A stretch of DNA of 64,000 nucleotides, taken from Thermoguttaceae bacterium. Its GTDB lineage: Bacteria > Planctomycetota > Planctomycetia > Pirellulales > Thermoguttaceae. Where the stretch lies: the NCBI GenBank assembly GCA_025060325.1, contig JANXBW010000007.1:1-64000 (forward strand), in the 5' to 3' direction. Made by a program: the position numbers and the translations under genes. Below the pieces are notes generated by a model, which was given only the letters and a program-made list of their open reading frames with translations, was not told the origin of the DNA and searched no databases. Below are positions 54,014-63,291 of the stretch, one piece after another; within the stretch, counting starts at the first letter, position 1; every line of letters starts with the position of its first letter.

Positions 54014-54778
54014 CTAAGAGGCCTCCCGAGCAGTTACTGGGCCTTGTGCCGCCCTTTCCTCTAAAGTCAGTTGGAGGAACATGCTTTCAAGCGATTCGTC
54101 AGGGGCGGCCATTTGTCGACGCAGCTCTTCCACCGTCCCGTCGAAAAGCAGCTGGCCCCTGTGGATGATCCCAATACGAGTGGCGATCTCTTCAGCAATA
54201 CTTAGGGTGTGAATGGACATAAAAACGACTCCGCCCTGACGAGCCCAATCACACAGGAGATCTTTGACCATGCGTGTACTTTTTGGGTCCAGACCGACCA
54301 TCGGTTCGTCGACAACCAGGATGGGGGGCCGATGGAGCAAAGCCGCCGCGAACACCGTCCGCTGCCGCATGCCGTGGGAGTAGGTTTCCACCAAGTCGTC
54401 AAGGAAACCGACCAGCTCAAATCGTTCCGCTTGTTCGCGGATTGCCCGCTCGGTTTCTTGCCGGCTCATCCCCCTGATTTGGGCCACAAATTCCAAGAAC
54501 TCGCGGCCGGAAAGCTTTTCGTATAAGAAAGGCTGGTCGGGAACGTACCCCATTAATTGAGCACATTCCCGCGTATGTTGTCCGACGTCAAAGCCTCCGA
54601 CAAGAACGCGGCCTGCCGTCGGTTGCAAGAGACCAACCAACATCTTAATTGTGGTCGTCTTACCCGCTCCATTAGGGCCTAAAAAGGCAAAAAGCTCTCC
54701 CCGGCCGATGGATAAACAAAGATCGTTGACGGCAACAACCTTCCCAAACCGCCGGGTCACATGGACAAAATCGATCAT
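54014..54778 (-). CDS. ABC transporter ATP-binding protein
   Basis: 254 residues. Walker A is GPNGAGKTTT (about 34-43), the Q-loop region is MGYVPDQPFLYEKLSG, the signature is YSHGMRQR, a form common in ABC-2 exporters in place of LSGGQ. Walker B is LVVDEPMVGLDP and the switch His lies in SIHTLSIAEEIA. The chosen ATG at 54778 gives MIDFVHVTRRFG, the proper start of the domain. It lies between the permease gene and a membrane-anchored protein gene, all on the minus strand. It energises export, substrate unknown. Confidence 0.93.
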   Translation of the reverse strand: MIDFVHVTRRFGKVVAVNDLCLSIGRGELFAFLGPNGAGKTTTIKMLVGLLQPTAGRVLVGGFDVGQHTRECAQLMGYVPDQPFLYEKLSGREFLEFVAQIRGMSRQETERAIREQAERFELVGFLDDLVETYSHGMRQRTVFAAALLHRPPILVVDEPMVGLDPKSTRMVKDLLCDWARQGGVVFMSIHTLSIAEEIATRIGIIHRGQLLFDGTVEELRRQMAAPDESLESMFLQLTLEERAAQGPVTAREAS

Positions 54779-54997
54779 AAGCCACTCAGAAAGGGACGAA
54801 GCACAAAATCCACGGTGTGAAATCTTCCGCTCCGGAAACTTGACTTGACGCACTCAGCAGACAACGGGGCCTTGCACCTTAGGCCATCCTGCCCTAACAG
54901 GAGCCGCCGGTTGTTGACGGACAACACCCCGGAAAGTCTTGGCCTGGGGATGGCGGACGGCTCGCTCCAGCGCCAATTTCTTGTACCGCCCAAGTCC

Positions 54998-55912
54998 CTA
55001 TTTATCCCTTGCCGTTAGCTCAGAAAACCTAGCGGCAAGTTGGGCCGCTGCCTCGTTCCTCAGCCGAACAAATGTCAACCTCGCGTCAAAGACTTGTGCC
55101 TCCTGTTTAAGCACCGTTCCGTCGGGGCGAACCCACAGCCTACCGCGAGGGACGGCCGCCCGACTTGCACCCTTACCCGGTTCACTGCGGTACACCACCA
55201 CCCAAACTGGGTTTATGCGACCACCCCAAGCAATTTGGTCCAGTCGTTCGACTCGGGCTTCAAGAATTTCCACCGGCTGATTTGGCGAGGCAAACGGGCT
55301 ATAGACTTGAACAGTCCAGCGCTGCCCTTCGCGGAGCCCGGGCAATTTGGCCACAGGGGAGCTTGTGTCACCAAAAAGCGAGTGACGCGGCAGCGGGATC
55401 TCCAATTCTTGGGAAAGGTCTCCGTAGCGGACGGTTAAGTGAAGCTTGCCTTCGTCCGCTTTACCAAGCACGCGGACCCCCTCCGCGACTGGGGGAAAAC
55501 GGACGTGCGAATAGAAATGGGTTAATCGGGAAAGAGGGTCAAACATTGCCTCGCTGCGGACTTCCATCTCCAAACGGATCCGTCGGGGATCTACCTCCGC
55601 CGGCAAAAGCAAGCCCTGCAGCCATTTCGGGAGGAGGTCTTCAAGCGGAAGCCGTTCCAAGTAGACGAGGCTATCAACCCGGGTCATCCCATCCTGTAAT
55701 TGCTTCGTTAGCGATAGAGCCCAACCGATGTCTTTTTCGTTGCAAAGGACTTTCCAACCGACTAGGGGATCTTCCCGCTGCGACTGCAGGATGCTTTGAT
55801 AGCTTGGCGGCTGGCCGATGCGAAGGGTCGGCAAGACCTTCGCGGTGAGCAGCCAGCCCATCGCGACCAGCCAGGTGGTTATGACCGTCAAGTTGTACCA
55901 AAGCGTGTTCAT
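54998..55912 (-). CDS. Membrane-anchored protein associated with the ABC exporter
   Basis: 304 residues, no family recognised. One N-terminal membrane segment (LTVITTWLVAMGWLLTAKV) is followed by a beta-rich extracytoplasmic part with LYLERLPLEDLLPKWLQ-like and WTVQVYSPFASPNQP segments, and a C-terminal helical stretch. It is first in a same-strand series with the ATPase and permease. This suggests it is a third component, for example a periplasmic assembly or substrate-handling part, but this is inference. The start is an ATG directly before the membrane segment. Confidence 0.7.
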   Translation of the reverse strand: MNTLWYNLTVITTWLVAMGWLLTAKVLPTLRIGQPPSYQSILQSQREDPLVGWKVLCNEKDIGWALSLTKQLQDGMTRVDSLVYLERLPLEDLLPKWLQGLLLPAEVDPRRIRLEMEVRSEAMFDPLSRLTHFYSHVRFPPVAEGVRVLGKADEGKLHLTVRYGDLSQELEIPLPRHSLFGDTSSPVAKLPGLREGQRWTVQVYSPFASPNQPVEILEARVERLDQIAWGGRINPVWVVVYRSEPGKGASRAAVPRGRLWVRPDGTVLKQEAQVFDARLTFVRLRNEAAAQLAARFSELTARDK

Positions 55913-57003
55913 CGATTAGTGTCTCTGCCCAGCGCGGTGCGAGCCAACTATCGACGCTCCCTTGAGGCAGTTCGCGATTCCCGAAATAGCGGTTTCCGGG
56001 CGCCCTCGTACGCGTAAATCCCCCATTTTTCCTGCTTCCTCCCGCTCAGCCCGTCCATCCCCCAGGGCTTGCCCAGGATTTTGATAATCCCTGACTGCCC
56101 CCATTAAGTGGGCCCCAATTGGGGGCTATTTCGGCCGGGCTCCAACGGGAAATCCGGGACATCGTGCCGGGTGGAACTTTACGCTCCGCCCATTATTGTC
56201 GCCGCCGGGACTAGTGGCCGGAAGCGCTGCAAACGTTGCGGAAGCTTGGGTGGTTAAACTAGCCCACACAATAAGTGAAGCCGCACTCGCAGTGGCCAGC
56301 GGGCCCGCCATCCCTATAATTGCGAATGAGTTGCAACTGCGTTTATTTCCCAGGCTGCGCTTTAAAGAATCGGCGAAGGGCTCTGCCCAGAAGCACGTGG
56401 GCTTGGCAATCCCGGCGGATCGCCGACGGTCCGGATCTAGCGAGCAAAGACTCCTGGTGGGACCCGACGCGTCAGGCCTGCGACTCCGCTGACCCTGGAC
56501 AGGAGCGAGTAAGGTGTTCCGTAAGAGCCGGTGCAAAGGCACAGGGACTCCTCCCGGTCGGGGGTCGGAGTGCGCAAATTCCAGGTCTCGGCCAGCAATC
56601 CGGAGCCTAGACGGCGTTTTTGCTTGGCTATTACTAGCGAAAACCGGCGGTTTTTGCGAAAAAAGAAACCCAAACGTTTCCAGCGGGCCGTAACGCTGAT
56701 CCGTGGTTGGGGTAAGCTTGTTTGGCGGAGGGGCCCCCAGCGGAAAGGTAAACTCCGTCACTTCGCCCAGCGGGCTCGGTATTCATTGGATAAAGCGGGA
56801 ACGAGCAACTCTTGAGCCTTGATTGCGGTTGAAACGGTTCAGGCTTTCGTAGCGAAACTTACCTGCATTTGGGGGATGCAAGCAGGAAGTGGGGTCTTCG
56901 CTAGCCGAGACTAGCTAGAGTCGGGGAAATTGGTAAAAGTCCCCACAGCATTTGAGGAACGAATCCGCTCACCGCTGAGCTTACGGATTTTAGAAACAGG
57001 TCA
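55913..57003. other. 1.09 kb gene-free divergent region
   Basis: It lies between the divergent ABC-associated gene and resB. Open frames on both strands here lack family features and were rejected. The stretch should carry the promoters of both gene sets, but no clear -10/-35 pair was found. Confidence 0.4.
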
Positions 57004-59154
57004 ATGGCTGGTGGTTCTCCTGGCAGTTCCTCCCGTCTGACAAAGGGCGGGCTTCTTTGGCAGCTCGTTTGCTTCTTGGCCTCTCTCCGCGTGGCGGTCG
57101 TCTTGTTGACGATTTGCGCCCTTGTCCTAGCTGCGGCAACGTTCCTTGAGTGGCGGTGGGGTACCGAGGCAGCTCATTACCTGATTTACCAAGCGTGGTG
57201 GTTTCACCTGCTCATCGTGCTATTATCACTTAGTGTGCTCTTTTCCGCGTTGGTGCGGTTTCCTTGGAAGCGGCATCATGTCGGATTTTTGATAACGCAT
57301 TTTGGGATACTTGTGCTTCTCGTCGGGGCTTTGCTCGGTCTGTGGTTTGGTGTGGATGCTCAGCTCCCGGTCTTTGAAGGTCAAACTGCCCATCGGGCCT
57401 TTGCCCAAGAAAGTCAATTCGTTCTGACGATCTCCCCCTGGGCTAGAGGGTCGGAAACGGGGGATGTTCGGTCAATCGTAAACAGCGGGGGAGCCGGGGA
57501 TAACTCGCCTCAGGGTAAGATTATCCGCATTCCTTTTCGCCCCGGGCCTTTCCACTGGGATAGCTACTCCAGTTGGGGTATCTGGCTTCTTGGGCAACTA
57601 ACGCCATCCAGGGGCGTGCTTTATGACGACGGTAACATCCGCCTTGAGGTCCTAGATTACTACCGAGATGCTGACGTTGTGCCGGCGCCGGCTCTGCGCT
57701 TGGGGGTGCGGAAAAAAGACGGCAGCTGGGAGCAGCGGTCATTCCGCGCCGGACATCTTACCCATTCTGGCATGCCCCACCGGTCTTTTGCGGTTGGTGC
57801 GCGACAAGAACTGCCAGGGGGACAACGGATCGTATTTTGGGTGGCCTCAAGCCGGGCTGAAGGAGAAGCTTTCCTCAAGGTGCTCCCAAATGGCGAATTA
57901 CCGCCGGGTGGCCAACTTGTGCTTTTTCACCGCGGGGCGGTTTTCCGCGCATCGGTGGACGAATTGGAGGCGAAAGGCCAGGCGATTTTCGACCTTGCCA
58001 AATTGCGTATACGTCTGAGCCAGGTCAACCAACGCTTTCACGGGGCGGTAGTTGACCTGGAGCCACTCCAAGCTGTTGGCAAGGCAGGGCAGCCAGCCTC
58101 CCAATCCCGCCGGGTTATCCTTTTTGCCGACCTGGTGGAGTTTAACCGGCATGATGATTACTACGGTGTTTACGGGGCTTATTGGCACGACGGTGCAAAA
58201 GCCGCCGAGGCTGTTGATTCGCCAAGCGGGCAGAGCGCTTCTCAGGAAACTGGCACAGGTGAGGCTTCCCCTCGCCCATCGGGCCTGTCCCGGCCGGACA
58301 GACCGCGCGTTGACATCTTGCAGACAGTCGATGGAACACTCCTTTATCGAGCATGCGCCAAGGGCAAAGTGCTGCAAAGCGGCGTGTTGCCGATAGACCG
58401 TACACCGGTGCGACTTTTTGCGGGACTTCCGGAGGAATTTGAGATCCGTGTGGAGAATTGGGCGCCGATGGACCGACCGGGCGAGCTTCTTCGCCCGCTA
58501 CCGCTCCAAAGTGGGAGCAGTCGGAATTTCAAGCAGCCTTTTGCCCGGGTGCGGTTAAGCGTTGACAATTGGTCTGAAGAATTTTGGCTTGAGGAGCAGC
58601 CAGCAAGCCCATTTATGGAAGAGGAGGCGGAGCAATATCGGCGCTGGGTAGCCGGGCAGGGGCGGAGTGTAGCTGTTGACCTTGTCCCTAGGATGTTCGA
58701 GCTGGGGTTTGTAGTGCGGTTGCATGAATTTGAAAGGCGATTGGAGCCCGGCTCAAAAATTCCGGCAAGCTATGCCAGCCGTGTTGACGTAATTGACCGC
58801 CGGGACACGGGACGAGTGCTTGTGCGGGATTGGTGGATTTCGATGAACCGGCCGCTCACTGTGAGGGATCCGGCGACTGGGTATGTATACCGCCTTTATC
58901 AGGAAAGTTACCGGGGGCCATTTACCCCGGGCGATCCGCTTTTTGAGCGGGTGGTCCACGGTGGCGAGGCCCGTCAACAACTGTACCTATCGTGGCTTGC
59001 TGTTAGCTATGACCCAGGCCGCGGATTGAAATACCTCGGATCGTTGTTGACAGTTGTGGGGATTATCATCACGTTTTACATGCGTGGCTATTTCCGCAGC
59101 GGAGGAGCAACCCAGGAGGAACGTTCCATGTCCGCGGCAGTCACTCCTCGTTGA
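57004..59154 (+). CDS. resB: Cytochrome c biogenesis protein ResB
   Basis: 716 residues, larger than the 540-650 usual for ResB/Ccs1. In system II cytochrome c maturation it works with CcsA to deliver and attach haem on the outer side of the membrane. Three N-terminal membrane segments are seen: FLASLRVAVVLLTICALVLAAATFLEW, WWFHLLIVLLSLSVLFSALV and HHVGFLITHFGILVLLVGALLG, including the family SLRVAVVLL start. A large periplasmic region of about 550 residues follows, then a final membrane helix (YLGSLLTVVGIIITFYMRGY). The ATG is preceded by a modest AGG site. ccsA follows 185 bp downstream. Confidence 0.9.
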   Translation: MAGGSPGSSSRLTKGGLLWQLVCFLASLRVAVVLLTICALVLAAATFLEWRWGTEAAHYLIYQAWWFHLLIVLLSLSVLFSALVRFPWKRHHVGFLITHFGILVLLVGALLGLWFGVDAQLPVFEGQTAHRAFAQESQFVLTISPWARGSETGDVRSIVNSGGAGDNSPQGKIIRIPFRPGPFHWDSYSSWGIWLLGQLTPSRGVLYDDGNIRLEVLDYYRDADVVPAPALRLGVRKKDGSWEQRSFRAGHLTHSGMPHRSFAVGARQELPGGQRIVFWVASSRAEGEAFLKVLPNGELPPGGQLVLFHRGAVFRASVDELEAKGQAIFDLAKLRIRLSQVNQRFHGAVVDLEPLQAVGKAGQPASQSRRVILFADLVEFNRHDDYYGVYGAYWHDGAKAAEAVDSPSGQSASQETGTGEASPRPSGLSRPDRPRVDILQTVDGTLLYRACAKGKVLQSGVLPIDRTPVRLFAGLPEEFEIRVENWAPMDRPGELLRPLPLQSGSSRNFKQPFARVRLSVDNWSEEFWLEEQPASPFMEEEAEQYRRWVAGQGRSVAVDLVPRMFELGFVVRLHEFERRLEPGSKIPASYASRVDVIDRRDTGRVLVRDWWISMNRPLTVRDPATGYVYRLYQESYRGPFTPGDPLFERVVHGGEARQQLYLSWLAVSYDPGRGLKYLGSLLTVVGIIITFYMRGYFRSGGATQEERSMSAAVTPR

Positions 59155-59339
59155 AAATGTTGTCTGGTAGTTTGAAGGGAATTGGGGGAGTGACTCCCCG
59201 AAAGGCCGTCAAGAGCCAGATCATCGCCGGAAATGTTGACAAACTGGTTATCCTCGCAATTCTGCCTGGCCGCTCAAAACCTTAGAAAAGCTTCGCTCGG
59301 GTTTTGTGAGATAAAGAATCGGTTAGAGAATCGTTTGCC

Positions 59340-62210
59340 ATGTGTGGATTTTCTTTGCCTTTAAGATCAACCCGCCGAGGCGGACCACTTCGAGCCCGTA
59401 GGTTCCAACAGGCTACCCTCACCCACATAGCCGGGGCAGTGGTAGCCCTGGTGGCACTTACTGGCACCGCGACTGGCCAACAAGTGGATTGGTCGGCCTG
59501 GGAGGAGCTGCCTGTATTCCACAACGGCCGGGTGATGCCGCTTATTTCGTTTGCCGAGGAAATGGCGGAGCTTATCTGCGGTCGCGCAAATCCCGTTCTG
59601 GAACCGGATGGGGCTCCCGGCCCGGGCACCCCCCTGTTTCCCGACGGCAGGCCCCGGCGTTTTCGCGCAAGCGAGCTTGTCTTCAGTTGGCTAGTCGCCC
59701 CGGACTACTGGGAAAGTGTGCCCTTCCTGCTGGCCGGACATGAGGAGCTTCGCACCTTATTGGGGGTGCCCGTAAGAAATGCCAGCGGTAGCCGGTTGCG
59801 ATTCGTCTCCCCGCGGACGGTGGCTGAGTCGGCCTCCTTTCGTGAACAGATTGGCCAAATTAACCGGAAGGTCGGCCAGGCAGAAGCTCAGGGTATTAAG
59901 GTGCGATTGACACCCTTCGAGGACAGTTGTCAACGGCTCTACCGGGCGTTCCGACTCTATCAGATGCTTAGCTTCCGCAGTAACCGAGCAGGAGAGCCGC
60001 CCGCGGAGTTTTGGGAAGCTGCCGGGGCCGCTACGGAGGCTTTCCGAGGAGCTCGGGATACTGTGAGCGAGATCGACCAGCTTTCGACGAAGCTGCCACA
60101 GGATTTTTCCATTGGCCCGCTCGCCAAACAGCTGACCACCGTCCAGCAAGTTATCCATGAGTTAATGAACTTCGGAAAGGCCGAAGAAGCATCCGTAGTT
60201 TCTGCCGAATCGTTGATATCTAGGCTGGGACAAGCTGCGGATGAACTCCGCCGGGCGGCCTTTAAGCTCCGTGAAGACACACTTGCCGCAGTTGGGCCGA
60301 AAACACTTACCTCTGAGGAATGGCAGAGCTTTCTCAGTGCCGTCAATCGGCTGGCCACTTTGTCGGCGCAAATGACTTGGGAGCTGCGAACGGCCCACGT
60401 GGCACTCTTCGAACCGCAATATGCCGTCCGCGTAGTTCCTGCACTTGAGCCGGCGTTTCTTGAGGTGGGACACACGGCTGCAGAAGAACCACACGTTTGG
60501 CTGGCGCTGGTAACGGTGCTTGATGGCACCCCAGCCATTTTGGGACCGATGCCCGAGGAAAACCTGCGGGCGGTTCGCGCCGCGTTTGCCAAGGCAGAAG
60601 CTGCTTACCGTCAGGGCGCTATTTGGACGCAGCCCAAGCTTTTCTCCGATTATCTCCGGGAGCTCAGTGAGGCACTTCGGGGACTGGGCACATCCGTCAA
60701 CAGAGTCCGCGACGGCTTGCCTGTTGCCCAACGCGACGTGGTGTTCGATCAAGCTACCCGTTACCCGGAGCCCGGCGCTCTTTCGGCAGAAATTGTTTAC
60801 CATCGTCTGCAGCCGTTCCTTTGGGCGTGGGTTACGAGCGGACTTGCGTTGGTGGGATTTGGACTGTCGTTTGGAGTCATTCGGCGGGTTGCCTTCGTTT
60901 TCGGGGCGATTGCCCTACTTGCTTCGGCCGGCTTCATCGGGTACGGGCTGACCTTGCGGGCACAAGTCACCGGCTACACCCCGGTCACCAACATGTTTGA
61001 AACGGTGCTCTTCGTGGCGATGGTGACAGCTGTCCTGGGGTTGTGGATTGTCGGCTGGCCCTGGTTCGGACCAGCACTTACCCGGGGATGGCGCCTAACC
61101 GCGGTGCCAAAGACATTCGAAGAAACACCGCTTTCTCCCGCGGATTTAGCCTTCGCAAGGGAGACAACTTGGCGCCAAGTCGGGTGGATCTCCGCGACTA
61201 TTCGTTTACTGCTTGGGCTGGCGACAATTGCGATCCTTCTTAACTTGCGATCCGGCGCAAAGGGAGGCCAGCCAATATTCTCACTGTTGCCGGGAGGCGG
61301 TGGGGCCCTCACGCTAAACGACTGGGTGGTATGGTTCGTAGGGATCTTGGTGTTGGTAAGCGCCGCGTGGTTTGTTCCGCGGGTTTTGCTTGCGATCGTG
61401 TTAACGCCGTTTATGTTGCCGTTCTCGCTCAGGGGGATTGCTCCTGGGGAATTATGGCGGGAACTTTTTAAGCGGCGGGCACTTGCAGCGGTAAGCGCCG
61501 CAGTCACACTTCTTGCCGCCTTGGTTGCCTACATGGCGCCAATTTCCGGAAAAAGAATCGCCCCGCTCATGCCAGTGCTGCGGGACAACTTTTGGTTGGC
61601 GCTCCATGTGTTGACGATAACGGCCAGCTACGGTGCCGGGGCTTTGGTGTGGGGACTGGCTAACCTATCGCTTGGGCACTTCTTACTTGGCCGCTATCGA
61701 TTAGTGACCGAGCAACAGGGGGGCGAGTCTGCTCCTTCGGTCCGCAAACAACCGCCGGAGGCGTGTTCGGCATTAGCCCAATATATGTATCGTGGCATGC
61801 AAGTGGCCGTCGTGCTTTTGGCTGCCGGAACCATTTTCGGAGGTCTGTGGGCTGATGTCTCTTGGGGACGCTTCTGGGGGTGGGATTCCAAAGAAGTTTG
61901 GGCGCTTATTGCCCTGCTTGTTTACTTAGGAGTGCTTCATGGCCGGCTGGTGGGAATGCTCAACGAGTTCGGCCTGGCCGTGGGAGCCATCTTCGGGGCC
62001 ACAGCCATCATCGTCGCCTGGTATGGTGTGAATTTTGTCTTCGGAAGCGGTCTTCACTCTTATGGCGAGGGGACGGGTGGCGGGGGTTATGTGGCGCTGG
62101 CGCTTGTGCTCAATTGGTTGTTTGTGGGCGCGGCATGGCTCCGATACAAAGCGGAGCTTCTTAGTCCGGGCGAAATCGGCCGGCAGCAACTCTCGGTCGA
62201 AAGCGCATAA
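59340..62210 (+). CDS. ccsA: Cytochrome c assembly protein CcsA/ResC with long N-terminal domain
   Basis: 956 residues, about three times the usual CcsA length. A signal-like segment (TLTHIAGAVVALVALTGTATG) is followed by a long helical extracytoplasmic domain of about 450 residues. From about residue 493 the protein has eight or more membrane helices. The haem-handling WWD domain reads SWGRFWGWDSKEVWALIALL (about 837-856). Conserved external His residues are seen in LALHVLTI and GSGLHSYGEG, and TGYTPVTNMFETVLFVAMV is typical of the family. It attaches haem to c-type cytochromes together with ResB. Start at 59340 is weakly supported by ribosome-binding site but fits the signal segment. Confidence 0.92.
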   Translation: MCGFSLPLRSTRRGGPLRARRFQQATLTHIAGAVVALVALTGTATGQQVDWSAWEELPVFHNGRVMPLISFAEEMAELICGRANPVLEPDGAPGPGTPLFPDGRPRRFRASELVFSWLVAPDYWESVPFLLAGHEELRTLLGVPVRNASGSRLRFVSPRTVAESASFREQIGQINRKVGQAEAQGIKVRLTPFEDSCQRLYRAFRLYQMLSFRSNRAGEPPAEFWEAAGAATEAFRGARDTVSEIDQLSTKLPQDFSIGPLAKQLTTVQQVIHELMNFGKAEEASVVSAESLISRLGQAADELRRAAFKLREDTLAAVGPKTLTSEEWQSFLSAVNRLATLSAQMTWELRTAHVALFEPQYAVRVVPALEPAFLEVGHTAAEEPHVWLALVTVLDGTPAILGPMPEENLRAVRAAFAKAEAAYRQGAIWTQPKLFSDYLRELSEALRGLGTSVNRVRDGLPVAQRDVVFDQATRYPEPGALSAEIVYHRLQPFLWAWVTSGLALVGFGLSFGVIRRVAFVFGAIALLASAGFIGYGLTLRAQVTGYTPVTNMFETVLFVAMVTAVLGLWIVGWPWFGPALTRGWRLTAVPKTFEETPLSPADLAFARETTWRQVGWISATIRLLLGLATIAILLNLRSGAKGGQPIFSLLPGGGGALTLNDWVVWFVGILVLVSAAWFVPRVLLAIVLTPFMLPFSLRGIAPGELWRELFKRRALAAVSAAVTLLAALVAYMAPISGKRIAPLMPVLRDNFWLALHVLTITASYGAGALVWGLANLSLGHFLLGRYRLVTEQQGGESAPSVRKQPPEACSALAQYMYRGMQVAVVLLAAGTIFGGLWADVSWGRFWGWDSKEVWALIALLVYLGVLHGRLVGMLNEFGLAVGAIFGATAIIVAWYGVNFVFGSGLHSYGEGTGGGGYVALALVLNWLFVGAAWLRYKAELLSPGEIGRQQLSVESA

Positions 62211-62461
62211 GCTTTCGATACGATACCCACCCCACTGAAAGCCGGAGTTGCTTAAGCGGGCGCCGCTGCACTGCGACAAAGCGGGAAACCGAGGGTTAGC
62301 CCGGCGGCCGCCGTCAGAAACTTTTACCCCTACGGAACAAAGCTTTCGAAGTAGCGGTCGCCTTGGGCGTGCTTCCTCGATGCAAGTAAAAAGGCGCTTA
62401 GCCAATTTCGCCCGATTGAGCGATCGAGACATGTACCTCGCAGAACCGAAACCCGCAAGGG

Positions 62462-62962
62462 TTAACTGCCCGCCTCGCCCATAAGTCTGTAGCCGGCCAA
62501 GCAACCGGGCTCTTCTTCCACCCAGACCTCGACCTCTTGAGGACTAGGTAGTCCTTTCTCCGCTGCCCGTTTCTCGACCTGCAGGGCAATAAATTCGGCA
62601 AGCCGTTCTGCGGTCACATTATCCACATCGATAAGCGCACAAGCCGACCGGGGCAGTTCCAGCGTGCTCCTGCCGCATTGCACCCGAACCTGAGTGCGAT
62701 CAAGCGTGATATCAATTGCCGGATTTCGCACCGGCAAGAGCACGCGATCGTTAAGTTCCGACAGTATCTCCCCCGCGAGGGATCTCAGCCGCCTGAAATC
62801 GACGATATATCCATACCGACCCAGCTTCCCTCGCCATATCACTTCCACGCGGAAAGTGTGGCCGTGAATAGGTTCGCACCTTGTCCGGCCAAAGGTGATG
62901 AAATGGGAAGCCGAAAACGCAAGGCCGGTAATCTTGATAGCAAAAAGCCCCGGGGATGGCAT
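62462..62962 (-). CDS. 6-pyruvoyltetrahydropterin synthase/QueD-family protein
   Basis: 166 residues. The family's catalytic and zinc residues are visible: FSASHFITFG, RCEPIHGHTF (Cys plus the HGH zinc pair) and YGYIVDF. The final Glu lies in VEVWVEEEPG. The family makes 6-pyruvoyltetrahydropterin or 6-carboxytetrahydropterin (the queuosine precursor) from dihydroneopterin triphosphate. No partner such as queC, queE or folE is adjacent, so the pathway is not fixed. About 25 extra residues extend the C-terminus relative to E. coli QueD. The gene is transcribed away from the LptF/LptG gene on its right. Confidence 0.87.
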   Translation of the reverse strand: MPSPGLFAIKITGLAFSASHFITFGRTRCEPIHGHTFRVEVIWRGKLGRYGYIVDFRRLRSLAGEILSELNDRVLLPVRNPAIDITLDRTQVRVQCGRSTLELPRSACALIDVDNVTAERLAEFIALQVEKRAAEKGLPSPQEVEVWVEEEPGCLAGYRLMGEAGS

Positions 62963-63291
62963 CCTGGGAAGTTCCTATCGGGCTTGATTTGTTCAGGAGC
63001 CAAGGACGACCTGTGTAGACCCCAAAACCGATTGGGGTAAGCACAGCTTTTGCCTGTCTAAGTTTACCGGTCTAAAAAGTCAGAATTGTACCGCTCCGCC
63101 GCGACCACGTATTATCTTGGCCGAACTGCGGCCGCAATTTGGGGACGTAATCCGAGCGGCAACGACTCCTGCGCAACGGAAGGATTACGAACGGGGGCCT
63201 CTCTTTAATAGGGAAGCTATGGCCGCGGATTGGCCCATGTTGTCTGCGGAAAGATCCGCCAGCTGCAAAACCACAAGGCATCTTTCGACGC
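62963..63291. other. Divergent regulatory region with a perfect hairpin
   Basis: 329 bp between the QueD-like gene and the LptF/LptG gene. A palindrome ACCCCAA/TTGGGGT with a 6-base centre lies at 63019-63038, about 57 bases upstream of the QueD-like start. A promoter candidate for the plus-strand gene is listed separately. Confidence 0.4.
63086..63115 (+). promoter_or_regulatory. Candidate promoter for the LptF/LptG-family gene
   Basis: TTGTAC (63086-63091) and TATTAT (63110-63115) are 18 bases apart. They lie about 175 bases before the ATG. Confidence 0.35.

Noticed and set aside
56126-56761. 211-codon minus-strand frame and overlapping plus-strand frames in the region before resB
   Set aside because: No family features, Arg/Pro/Ser-rich composition, and competing frames on both strands; the YFPGCALK string in one plus-strand frame resembles a CCG motif but the other cysteines are missing.
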